Below, one piece after another: positions 9,701-17,900 of a stretch of 35,362 nt of DNA (its first letter is position 1; each line of letters opens with the position of its first letter). Source of the stretch: Candidatus Gastranaerophilales bacterium (GTDB lineage Bacteria; Cyanobacteriota; Vampirovibrionia; Gastranaerophilales; Gastranaerophilaceae); NCBI GenBank assembly GCA_947626225.1, contig CANQRH010000003.1:1-35362 (forward strand), written 5' to 3'. A model generated the notes under the pieces. It searched no databases and was not told the DNA's origin. It was given only the letters and a program-made list of their open reading frames with translations. The translations under genes and the position numbers were made by a program.

Positions 9701-10337
9701 TCATAACGGCTCCGCCGTGCCACGATTTATTTCCCGTAAACTCGCCTGTGCCGTTAATTGTCACTTTTGAGCTGTCTGCATAAATCGCACCGCCGTATAA
9801 TCCGGATTTATTATTTTCAAATTTCGCATTTTCAAATGTTGCATCTGTATGACCGCCGAAATATATTGCTCCGCCGGTAGAATTTTCGCTGTTTTCGCCT
9901 GCGACGTTACCTGAGAATGTTACTTTTCCCTCTCCTGTAAAGGTTCCTCCCATTTGAGTGATTGCACCGCCTGACGGGTAGTCATTTTGCGGATAGTCGG
10001 GATAAGATTGCTCATGCCCGTTTGCTTTGTTATTGCTGAAAGTCGTGCCATCATTAACGGTTAGGGTTCCGCCTTGTTGGAAAATCGCACCGCCAAGTGT
10101 AATTTCACCTTCATTTTGAGCATTAATTGAATTATTGCTAAATGTTCCGTGAACTGTCAGGTTATGTCCTGCTGCATTTTGAACTGCTCCGCCGCGGCCG
10201 CCGGCTTCGGTAGTCGTAACATCTGACAATCCTTCTAAATTATTATTATCAGCGTTAATAATTACCCTATCATTAGCCTGTGCGGAAATACTCACCAAAG
10301 ACAGTAAACCTGCCAGAATAAGGGATTTTTTAAACAT
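3780..10337 (-). CDS. Giant autotransporter adhesin (Pmp-like N-terminus, AIDA-like repeats, C-terminal beta-barrel)
   Basis: I choose the ATG at 10337 (2185 residues): GGAG lies 8 bases upstream, whereas the in-frame GTG at 10346 overlaps that site. A signal peptide (MFKKSLILAGLLSLVSISAQA) is followed by about 380 residues of FxxN/GGAI motifs like the left-edge protein. Next comes a very long stretch of short Gly/Ser/Asp-rich repeats of the type GGTVSGGxxxV, similar to AIDA-type autotransporter repeats and expected to form a beta-helix. The last 270 or so residues (from about SLWFKPFGTFERL) alternate aromatic and polar residues and end in GLMFKL, as in the autotransporter translocator barrel (type Va secretion). 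There are almost no Cys. It is followed by a strong terminator and preceded by the terminator of the upstream gene, so it is probably transcribed alone. The role as adhesin is inferred from family. Confidence 0.9.
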   Translation of the reverse strand: MFKKSLILAGLLSLVSISAQANDRVIINADNNNLEGLSDVTTTEAGGRGGAVQNAAGHNLTVHGTFSNNSINAQNEGEITLGGAIFQQGGTLTVNDGTTFSNNKANGHEQSYPDYPQNDYPSGGAITQMGGTFTGEGKVTFSGNVAGENSENSTGGAIYFGGHTDATFENAKFENNKSGLYGGAIYADSSKVTINGTGEFTGNKSWHGGAVMIFGDSDSTSFKTGANSKFSENKAGGNGGAIANYYGTVEIGENSTFSGNTAAKNGGAIYNDATTDSDAPQLDYTGKTTVNAGTTFTGNKAAQGGAIYNAGKLTINDGVTFENNSATQQGGAIFTQGDLTIQAENKDVTFSGNTATSGGADVYLSGGNMTIKTSEGHKVIFGSNDSIAGSGNITNEGTVEFSGNHTVNNYTGTYTQTGENTKTTLNNSDMFNKFDIQSGELELKDGGKATIGENKKFSGKKLTVTGDGSVLTLDDADKVSTIDENVVVNIGQGAEVDIINGQLTLNAQAPASAYSLFALTSGDETFDTWNGSVHVGNGEGSKGELVLDGFSHNTTDGTYLQDGGKLTLQNGSNLTLNDEGSSISGGDVAVESGTTLGVQGGANVSGGNFDVDGDINIGSNGTVSGSADMDISGNLNVNQGGTVSGGTFDVESGGHFDVEQGGSVSNGTFNVQGEMDVKSGGTVTGGTVDVKSGGTLDVEGTVNGNTQLTLESGSTTNVTENGDLTVKNGSTWQGDVNNNGGTVTVDGLASKSGKYTQTGEANLNVKGEETNFELQDGDTITGGNIEVSEGGTVDVNGGSVSNSDINVSGGTLDVKSGTVSGSDIDVNGGGTLNVEGGTVSDSNIDVSGEGSTLAVGGDSAGSITGGTIDISDGADLAVENQGSISGNAQITADGGSIDVKEGGTIEGGNITAQNGGSLNVDDGGTIEDGHISVEGAAFDVKQGGTVSGGDITLGQGSSFNVEEGGSVSGGDFHFSGKMEGDIKIQDDIAEAAGYNIEGGNNYLITGEGNLTVNGDGEHADNWNSDSTIQLGKSRESNDGGTLTFEGTKNGSNGVLHANNGSLNVKGGEQALDIGEGSYVYKEVKTNVENGSTLNVTEGNVTLDGDEGSADTWNGKVKVSGGNLTLEDMKSKSGTFEQTAGSTTVKGEFDMNQESDSITGGSVTIGDGSTTSTLDQSNGIISDGASVDIKEHGALQMSGGTTTLNEGDTWAGNVEVSESGNLTVDGFSGDNAKSGALKQSGGKLTVTSDFDVNNSEDKIEEGAQVVLSDNVTLNISDGDVTLDGDDEHADTWGNAHVDLTNGTLTLDNITNDSSTSKARAEEAYHGRLTATGGTLNITNGSDLVLQDGDTIGSGTNAKLESGNKLTINDGGSAWFDKEGDTWAGDITLNEGGTLNYGGTSNGKLTAVAGDLTTTAESTLSVTSGSTIEDAVNAQIQGELSIGDTSNGAGTVSLNDGDTVLGDITINSQGVLNMGNGVRMKDHQEGEENQKITFNGADSTLNLDGDHAENSGLNLKADLVSTNDKDGHINKNGSGDVLFSGSTSKYSGNLTLHKSGNLYFDDRDGFGGSLEFGDDIAGEHIGIYSDKFQGTTKLDKAATLTYSTRHGDVDLVISDDIEVSNGGTINAFAQNGRSVTLEEVKAHDEGTVNASGVDVTIDKDITVNNKSTVNAYAKNEVSVKDGISADNESNVNISGTSVESNGITAKNHSNVNIAASEPSNLGKVTLEDSRLGVAGTGYKADSTTFKGESSVSLVDGILTDSSTGNIIFTETPSTGSFGIDISGRDWKSDRILTGSVSGGGTINVDNWDFINKCPIDRDVYLQVFEGQGLDAVNFTATNKEVFTPIGDYRLFSNGGGNYRASLVRYNDQVFRGQVSTIANFQNQLTINNMLFNHTQEINMQYLAQHNPNRYAAAFPQFAPYQYDKKDGSLWFKPFGTFERLDLGRNLDVENNFYGALIGGDFPAVELKKGWTLLPTAYIGYTGAHQNYANTSMYQNGGQGGLMATFMKNDFIGSVLAYGGGYGNEMDVTGLYNYAGSYNDKAGNWYVGAAVKTAYNFHPGKHFVIQPSLLASYSLFGKQGWHTDYGDMHMRSGYLNGVNVAPGINFIYGRETWSTYLTVQYFFNIMSSVDGQAGNVDLHRLGMDHGFLEYGFGITKTWKDRLSGYFQMVIRNVGRTGVGFQGGLMFKL

Positions 10338-10476
10338 ACACTTCACTCCGATAGTTCTTAATTCACAATATAAGCAAATTCTAAAAAAAATAAATTTTAA
10401 AGTAAATACATACAGCAGGTATTTTTAACTTTTGTTTCCAAAAAAAATAAATAAAAGAGCGGAAAAAATGAGCATT

Positions 10477-10503
10477 AAAAAAGGGGCGTTAAGCCCCTTT
10501 TTA
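10477..10503 (-). terminator. Rho-independent terminator of the 18-residue-repeat protein gene
   Basis: AAAAAGGGGC, loop TTAAC (minus strand), GCCCC and a T-run lie immediately after the stop codon at 10504. The stem is GC-rich and flanked by A-runs and T-runs, so it could work in both directions. Confidence 0.85.
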
Positions 10504-13500
10504 TCAGTTATAAGCCTGGCCTTCGATTTTTCGTTTTTTACCTTCGACTTCAAGGTTATTGCTTCCCGGAACGTAAGTAATTTTTGTTTGTTTGTCATTG
10601 TTGAGATCGATTCTTACTTGTTTAATTTCCGCCTTGGGATCAAGATTGTAAGTATAATCCTGACTCAATCCTGTAAGAGAAGCAGGCAGCTGCTGCGGGA
10701 GATACCAGGTAAGATTTTCTTTCAAGTACTGTTTATCACCGTACTGACCTTTTTTAAGATTGTTTACATTTTCCATAATATATGTGTAAACTTTATCAAA
10801 GTTAGGATCGGTAGTCGGGATATTGTAAGCTTTGGAAATCAAATCTTTCTTATCATCCGCAAGGTTGTATCTTCCTTTTTCGTCCTGATGAGATGTTACA
10901 TGGATTTTGTAAGCCGTATTCTCAATTTTCTGCGGTTCGGAGCCGACTGTTCCTTGAATATTCAGGACACCCGTATAAACTTTGGCATTTTCGTTTGTAA
11001 CGTTGGATACCGATTTTTCGGGAGGAGTAATCTGAACATACTGTTGTTGAGCAACTTCTCTCAAATTCGATTTACCGTTGACTTTATCTCTGACATATTT
11101 TAACTTCGGAATAGTACCTAAAAATCCTAAGATAGCTCCGAGTGTGGCAGCCGAACCGATACCGTCAAATAAACCGGGTTTGGTTCTTCCTGCAGTTTTA
11201 ACTTCCTGTTCATCATGAACTTCTTTTTCATCATGAACTTCGACATCAGTTTCGACATCTCCTTCCCTGTGGAATTCGTGTTCCTGAGTAATCGATGCTT
11301 CACCGGTAACATCTCCTTCCCTGTGGAAATCGTGTTTCTGAGTAATCGATGCTTCTCCGGTTACATCGCCTTCCCTGTGAAAATCATGTCTTTGGGTAAT
11401 TGAAGCATCACCGGTAACATCTCCTTCCCTGTGGAAATCATGTCTTTGGGTAATTGAAGCATCACCGGTAACATCTCCTTCCCTGTGGAAATTATGTCTT
11501 TGGGTAATTGAAGCATCACCGGTAACATCTCCTTCCCTGTGGAAATTATGTCTTTGGGTAATTGAAGCATCACCGGTAACATCTCCTTCCCTGTGGAAAT
11601 CATGTCTGTTGGTAATTGATCCGTCACCTGTCAATGTAACATCTTTATGCAGATTTTTTTGTTCAACAAATTCGCTTCCGTCGGGGAATACAACTGTCGT
11701 TGATTCAGGAATAGTAACAGTACCGTCTAAAGTAACAGGGCCTTTATTTGTTACATCCTGTGACCAGTTATCGCTCCAGTGCTGAGTTACTTGACCGGTA
11801 TTTGTTACATCCTGTGACCAGTTATCGCTCCAGTGCTGGGTTACTTGACCGGTATTTGTTACATCCTGTGACCAATCATCAGTCCAGTGCTGGGTTACTT
11901 GACCTTTATTTGTTACATCCTGCGACCAATCATCACTCCAGTGCTGAGTTACTTGGCCGGTATTTGTTATATCCTGCGACCAGTCATCAGTCCAGTGCTG
12001 GGTTACTTGGCCGGTATTTGTTATATCCTGCGACCAATCATCAGTCCAGTGCTGAGTTACTTCACCCGTGTTTGTTATATCTTGTTTAAAATCATCTTTC
12101 CAGTGTTGTTTTACGTGTACGGTTTTGTCAAATTGAACAACCGCATCGAAGTAAGCCATTGCGGAAGCTGAATATCCGATACCTTTATACATATTACAGA
12201 GGTTTCCGAATACCTGAGCACCGACACCTGTTGCAGCACCCATTGCAGCACCTTTGACAAGTTCGAGAGCCTGTAATCCGACCGTATTATTAGCTTCGGT
12301 AGTTACACCGGCTGATTCCATCAAATCACGAACACCGTTAATATATTTTTGTTTATCATAACGTTTTTGATCGCCTTTGCCCGTAAATGTTAAGTATTGA
12401 CCGACTTTTCCTCTTGCTTCGTCTAAGTCGCCGAAGTAGTCAGCGAGTTGGGGGTCTTGACCGCGGGTTACAACATCGGCTTGACCTGACCAGAAGGTTT
12501 TCCATTGATTGCCGTCAAATTTACAATACAACGGCTGGCCGTTTTTATCTTTCATTTCTTTTCCGTTTTTATCTTTTGCGATAAAATCGTAATCATCTTT
12601 GGTTGCATTGCCTTCAAGTTTATAATATTTGGTTTCACCGGTTTTTCTGTCTTTGAAAGTAAAGTCATAATCATCATTTGCGGTTACTTCCACTTTTTGA
12701 GCAAATGCGGTTCCGCTTCCTTCGACGAAAGCACGTCCTTTTTTGCCGATATCGGTATGGTGTTTACCGTCATCAGTCTTTTTGCCTATTCGTTTATCCG
12801 ATTTGTCCCAATGAGGAACGGTATTTTCAAAAGTTTCCTTTGCTTCATCACGACCGAGTTTACCTTTAGTCATCAAAGTAGCGTAATCGGAACGGTCTTC
12901 CATTTCCGCATCAGCTTGAGCTTTTGAAATTCCCGCCAAAGCTTTTTCTCTTTCGGTAATAAGTTTGCTTCTATCGGCATCAGAAAGATTCGGATTTGCC
13001 AGCTTCATAGCATATTCAGACAATACTGCGGATTTTTGATGGTCAAATCTGTTATAAACTGCTACTTCCGCCATCTTACCGAAGTTAATATCAAATTTCG
13101 GGTGCGGAGTAACTGAATCGTTCATCTTATCAGCTTTCATCTGGCTTGCCGCATAAGTTTGAGAAAGTCTGGTAATATCCGTACCGGATAAATCATATTC
13201 CCTGATATAATTCTTTTCATATTCGGATAATTCGTTGAACGGTTTGTTCAAACCTTCAATATCTCTTTTGGTTCTTGCGGTAATATCTTCCGTAATATTG
13301 GAATATGCATCAATAAGCATCATTTGTTGTTTCAAACGAACCTGTTCATCGGTTAAACTGTTAGTACCGTGTTCATTTTCCTGCTTCATAATTGCATTAA
13401 ATTCGTTTTCCCAATGTGACTGTTCCGCACAGTATGCAATCCATTGCGGATCATTTGCGTTGAAATATTTCGGTGAAAGAGTAATATTACCTTCACTATC

Positions 13501-14502
13501 TCTGCTGAGTATCATTGAATAATATTCATTATCCAAAGCGCCGATAGGATGCTGTCCGAGTTCATCCTGTAATATTAATTTGTCATTTGCATAAGCCCCT
13601 TCAAGAGATGCTTTTATATTTTGTACATCTTTAAAATATTTGGTTTTGCTCAATGCAATTGTGGCACTGGATTTGTTAGCATCATATCTGTCCAAAAATC
13701 CTTTTTGAATTTTTGATTCTTCATCATCTGTTTCCACAATGGGCATACCTGATGTTGATTTTGTGTAATAACCTTTATCGGCTTTAATAATCATTCCGTT
13801 TTGAACGTTTGTTTCCACCCATTTTCTGAACATTTCTTCGCCCTGCTCACCGAATTTGTTAATATAATTGGATCTGATTTTATCAATATAAGCCGGATCA
13901 ATTTTACCGTAAGTCGGATTAACGGTGGTTTCGGTGGTAGTTTGTTCAAGATCACCCAACTCATTACCTTTTTCACCGGATATTTCATATCCGCTTTCAA
14001 TTAATTCTGCAATTTTTTTAGAAAAAGCATCATGATCTTTTATTTTGTAAGAAACTCCGTCAGCTTGAGGGTCAGCTTCAATTATCCCGTCAAATGTTTC
14101 AAGGATAGCGGCTCTGTTTTCTGCATCCGTAACCTTGACAAAAGCCATATTTCCGGGTTGCTGATAATACGCTGTAATTTCATCGGCAACTTTTTGTATG
14201 GGAACTTTAAAATTGCCCTGTTCATCAATCACTCCCGCACTGAATAATACACCGTGCAGTTTTGAATCTTTTTCAATAAAAGTTTTCAGGTTGTTTGTAA
14301 TAACGGTATCCGAAGCTTTTTCCTCGGCGGTTTTTTCCGTAATTTCAATATCGGTACCCCGCCCTGCTTCAGGTTTGCCTCCGTTGACAATCGGGGCTGT
14401 ATTTTCGGGTACGCTGCCGGCAGCCGTCACTGCGGGCTGGCTTCCAATACTGCCCGGTTGATTAATTCTTGGCATTTCCGGATCAATAAAAGTTGCACAC
14501 AT
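10504..14502 (-). CDS. Large protein with two tandem arrays of 18-residue repeats between hydrophobic segments; function unknown
   Basis: The frame is open from 14652, but I choose the ATG at 14502 (MCATFIDPEMPR, 1332 residues), because AAGGA lies 7 bases upstream and the extra 50 residues have no ribosome site. There is no signal peptide. Residues 1-740 are polar and alpha-helical looking, without a family I recognise. A Gly/Ala-rich hydrophobic stretch (about 745-790) precedes array 1 (seven QHWxDDWSQDxTNxGQVT units, residues about 799-924). A spacer is followed by array 2 (six full HDFHREGDVTGxASITQx units plus a partial seventh, about 967-1083). A second hydrophobic stretch (FDGIGSAATLGAILGFLG) and a 200-residue C-terminal domain follow. 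Both arrays have the same 18-residue period, which suggests stacked beta-turns. Being neighbour to three adhesin genes, a cell-surface or envelope role is plausible but unproven. Confidence 0.8.
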   Translation of the reverse strand: MCATFIDPEMPRINQPGSIGSQPAVTAAGSVPENTAPIVNGGKPEAGRGTDIEITEKTAEEKASDTVITNNLKTFIEKDSKLHGVLFSAGVIDEQGNFKVPIQKVADEITAYYQQPGNMAFVKVTDAENRAAILETFDGIIEADPQADGVSYKIKDHDAFSKKIAELIESGYEISGEKGNELGDLEQTTTETTVNPTYGKIDPAYIDKIRSNYINKFGEQGEEMFRKWVETNVQNGMIIKADKGYYTKSTSGMPIVETDDEESKIQKGFLDRYDANKSSATIALSKTKYFKDVQNIKASLEGAYANDKLILQDELGQHPIGALDNEYYSMILSRDSEGNITLSPKYFNANDPQWIAYCAEQSHWENEFNAIMKQENEHGTNSLTDEQVRLKQQMMLIDAYSNITEDITARTKRDIEGLNKPFNELSEYEKNYIREYDLSGTDITRLSQTYAASQMKADKMNDSVTPHPKFDINFGKMAEVAVYNRFDHQKSAVLSEYAMKLANPNLSDADRSKLITEREKALAGISKAQADAEMEDRSDYATLMTKGKLGRDEAKETFENTVPHWDKSDKRIGKKTDDGKHHTDIGKKGRAFVEGSGTAFAQKVEVTANDDYDFTFKDRKTGETKYYKLEGNATKDDYDFIAKDKNGKEMKDKNGQPLYCKFDGNQWKTFWSGQADVVTRGQDPQLADYFGDLDEARGKVGQYLTFTGKGDQKRYDKQKYINGVRDLMESAGVTTEANNTVGLQALELVKGAAMGAATGVGAQVFGNLCNMYKGIGYSASAMAYFDAVVQFDKTVHVKQHWKDDFKQDITNTGEVTQHWTDDWSQDITNTGQVTQHWTDDWSQDITNTGQVTQHWSDDWSQDVTNKGQVTQHWTDDWSQDVTNTGQVTQHWSDNWSQDVTNTGQVTQHWSDNWSQDVTNKGPVTLDGTVTIPESTTVVFPDGSEFVEQKNLHKDVTLTGDGSITNRHDFHREGDVTGDASITQRHNFHREGDVTGDASITQRHNFHREGDVTGDASITQRHDFHREGDVTGDASITQRHDFHREGDVTGEASITQKHDFHREGDVTGEASITQEHEFHREGDVETDVEVHDEKEVHDEQEVKTAGRTKPGLFDGIGSAATLGAILGFLGTIPKLKYVRDKVNGKSNLREVAQQQYVQITPPEKSVSNVTNENAKVYTGVLNIQGTVGSEPQKIENTAYKIHVTSHQDEKGRYNLADDKKDLISKAYNIPTTDPNFDKVYTYIMENVNNLKKGQYGDKQYLKENLTWYLPQQLPASLTGLSQDYTYNLDPKAEIKQVRIDLNNDKQTKITYVPGSNNLEVEGKKRKIEGQAYN
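11254..11604 (-). repeat. 54-bp tandem repeat array 2 (six full units plus a half unit)
   Basis: Units encode HDFHREGDVTGDASITQR with small changes. Adjacent central units are identical or nearly so over the whole 54 bases, including third codon positions, which points to recent duplication. The end units drift (GEASITQK, GEASITQE), as is usual for arrays that expand and contract in the centre. Confidence 0.95.
11731..12108 (-). repeat. 54-bp tandem repeat array 1 (seven units)
   Basis: Exactly 7 x 54 bases encode QHWTDDWSQDITNTGQVT variants. The promoter-proximal unit is the most diverged (QHWKDDFKQDITNTGEVT). The unit length equals that of array 2 but the sequence is unrelated, except for a D-x-T/S-x-T spacing near the end. 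Confidence 0.95.
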
Positions 14503-14935
14503 AAATCTGTCCTTTCTTTCGGTAAAACCGAACATCTTATTATAATACTTCTCTATGTTCATGTAAAAACATTTTTTGACAAAAAATTGCGCAAAATTTG
14601 TAAATTTTTTGTATAAATTTTCAAAATCCTTGATATATAAGGGTTTTAGCATATAACCGAGCTTTACATTTCTTAATATAATTATATAGTATGTATATAT
14701 ATAATATATTAAACTATGTTAAGAAATAACCATATAATAATCGGGACGAATTTTAACGAAAAATTATTTTGTTTTTAAATTTTTAATTTCTATAAATATA
14801 ATATATTTTGTATTCCAAAAAAACATCAAATAAAAAATGTAAACTTTTGTAAAATTTCATGTTTTTTTAGTAAATATTTTGAAACTTAAATTGTTTATAT
14901 ATGCATAGGGTAAAATTTAAAACGAGGTTAAAGTT
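14503..14935. other. 433-base divergent intergenic region, AT-rich
   Basis: This separates the repeat-protein gene (minus) from the LktA-like adhesin gene (plus). It is strongly AT-rich with several TATATA runs and no gene I can support; the open extension of the minus-strand frame up to 14652 lacks a ribosome site. A minus-strand TGCTAAAAC (14651-14643) resembles the extended -10 elements seen elsewhere in the window. On the plus strand GAGG 8 bases before the ATG at 14936 is a clear ribosome site, but no convincing -35/-10 pair was found. Confidence 0.5.
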
Positions 14936-17900
14936 ATGAAATCAGAAAAATTAAACAGAAAGAAAATTACAGCTTTTATTTTAAGTTTCATGCTTATTAT
15001 GCAGCAATCATTGGTTTACCAAGCTGTAGCTCAGTCTAATATTACTGACGGCGCAGGACATCAAATTCAGGGACAAGACGGTGTATTTAACTTGCGTCCT
15101 GATGCTCATAACGGAAATGTAGGTTTCAAACAATTCCAAGATTTTACCCTTGGCCAAGGCGATATAGCTAACTTTATCTATGAATGGGTTACACAAAATT
15201 ATAACGCCGGACAAGATAGTAAACTTGAAGTAAAGACGGGTTCAATTGATAAATTCGTAGCTCTTGTTGACAAGCAAATTAATATTCAAGGTCTTGTTAA
15301 CGCATTAAAAGATTTAAACAATGGCGGCGGTGGTGCTTTGAAAACCGATGGTCATTTGATTTTTGTTTCACCGCAAGGTATGGTTGTCGGTGCTTCCGGC
15401 GTTTTGAATGTCGGTACTGTATCAGTTGTAACTCCGACAAACGATTCTTACAAAGGCTTGAAAGAGAAATGGAATCTTCCTACACAAGCAAAATATTGGA
15501 TGAAAGGAACAAGTTATGATGTTAATGTCGGAGAAGACAATCATCAAGTTGGTGATGTTTATAATGACAGTGAAAAATATGATTTAAACAAAAACTTGTC
15601 AACTCCGACAACAGCAGATATTCATGAATTGAGTAATTTAACTGTAGCTCCGGAACAAGCCATCACAATCAACGGTAGAGTTATCGCAAGAGGTGATGTA
15701 AACTTACTCGGCGGTACGGTTGAAGTTGCTCAAGGCGGAGCAGTTTATGCAGGTGTTAATGACACTACCGTACTTACTAAAGAAAATAGTAATCCAGATT
15801 TATTTAATCAACTTGTTAATACTAATACAGCTAATTCCGGAAATGCACTTTCCGCAGCAAATGGTAAAATTGTTATCACATCCGAAACCAAAACAGATAT
15901 CGCAGGGACTGTTAAAAACTTCGCTATGCTTGGTAATACAACTATTACAAACAAAGGTAATGGCGGTTTGCTCGTTTCAGGTACAATCTACAACGAAGGC
16001 GGAAACTTGAAACTCGACAACAAAGGCGGTGAACTTCTTGTAACCGAAACAGGTGTAATTAATTCAAAAAATAACATTCTTAATGTTTATAACGAAGGTT
16101 CAAAAGGAATGAATATTCAAGGTCGTGTAAACATTGACCACAGCCAAAAAGAAAACTCTGTACAGTTCACCAGCAAAGATTCCGATATGAAAATAGGACA
16201 TGAAAATGTCGATAATAATATTACATCTAATGCAGACGTTAATATTGCAATCATAAACGGTGATTTGCTTAACAACGGAGTTGCAAAAACTCATGTTAAA
16301 GCAACAGACGGAGCTGATTTGAATATTCAGGCAACAAACGGTCAAATCGGTGAAGAAGTTGGCCCTTGCGAAGGCGGTGTCTGCACAGGTATCGGACAAC
16401 CCGCAAGAGATTTGAAAAAATCTATTAACGTTAACGTTGACGGTAATATTAAAGCTATAAGCACAAAAGGCGAAAGAAATAGATCACTTGTTAATATGGC
16501 AAGTTTAGACCACGATATGAATGTTGACCAGATTAAGGCTGACGGCCGCGTAATTCTCCTTGCAGATACAACTGAAGGTACAACAACAAGAGATGATGGC
16601 TCTGTTAAAACTAACGGTGCACAACGTTACAATATCGTTAACAGAAGCACTAATGAGAAAAATCCTAATGTTGAAGGTACAGGAATTTCAATCATTGCAA
16701 GCGGAAATATCGGCGAAACCGAAAAAGCTTTAACATTCAGACAGAACACTCAAGGAAAAATATTTGACGGTGATGATGCAACAAAAGCTCACGTATTCAA
16801 TATAAACAAACCAGCACAGGGTGTTGATATGCTCGCACAAGGCGATATCAATGTAAAAGGTATGGACGGTGAAAAAGGTGAAAAACTTGACACTTACGTA
16901 TGTGCAATGATTTCAAGAGAAGGCACAATCAATGCAGAATTCTCAGGTGATACATACGTTAAACAAACCACCGCACAAAAACAAGTTAATATGACTACAA
17001 GAGGTAAAAACCTCTATGTTGAAAACCTTGGAATTGTACCTGATTATCCGACCGATTACTACGGCGAAAATAAAGATGTAGTACCTGAAAAAGCAGTTCT
17101 TAAAGCTCTTGACTTGGGTAGCTACTGGGATGAAAGCGAAAAACCTGAATACAGACACGCAGCAGACTCTACAATCGTTGTAGAAAACGGTAAAATCAAC
17201 GGTAAAGGCGAAGGCAGACTCGATGGTAAATCCGACAATCAGGATTTGACAATGGTTGCAGATAACGCTTACGCAGGTGGCTACTACTTCAATATGGGCA
17301 AACACAGAGGTGAAGACGGTAAGTCTCACGTAACCGAAGATACAACACACGGTACAAAAGCTCTTGAAAATCCTGATAAACCTGATACAGATGTATCAAT
17401 CAGAGGTAAAGCAGTAAGACCTGATGACCTTGAAGGTATCAGCGATAATAGAGAAAATGAAAAAGAACCCAATACAGACGGACGTAACTACTACTACGGC
17501 GGAAGTGAACAAGGTAATGATCCTGAATACGATGGTTCTGATAAAGACAACCACACAACTGAGAAAAACGGTACTGAAGAAGATGATGACAACCTTGTAA
17601 TTCCTTCACCTGAAAAAGACGCTGATGATGATACAGATACTGACACAGATACTGATACCGATACGGATACAGACACAGATATGGATACAGACACGGATAC
17701 TGATACAGATACCGATACAGACACTGATACAGACACTGATACAGATACGGACACAGACACTGACACAGATACGGACACTGATACCGATACAGACACAGAT
17801 GATGACCGCGCTCTCCCTGAATTAGACTTCAAAGATATGTACAAACAGCGTGTCGTAACTGACAGAGTTGACTCTATAGACAAACGTCAATATATGAGAT

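Noticed and set aside
11254..12108. Regular 54-base repeats that might suggest a CRISPR array
   Set aside because: There are no unique spacers; repeats follow one another directly, keep the reading frame of one long gene, and no cas gene is present.
11748..12171. Plus-strand repeat frames opposite the 18-residue arrays
   Set aside because: A 54-base period is a multiple of three, so every frame free of stops in one unit stays open through the array; no start signals.
14503..14652. Upstream start at 14652 for the 18-residue-repeat protein (50 more residues)
   Set aside because: No ribosome site there, AT-rich composition, and a clear AAGGA before the ATG at 14502.
17494..17883. Minus-strand SVSVSV-type frame opposite the Asp-Thr repeat
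   Set aside because: It is the mirror of the hexamer repeat; the plus-strand gene is complete with a signal peptide and terminator.
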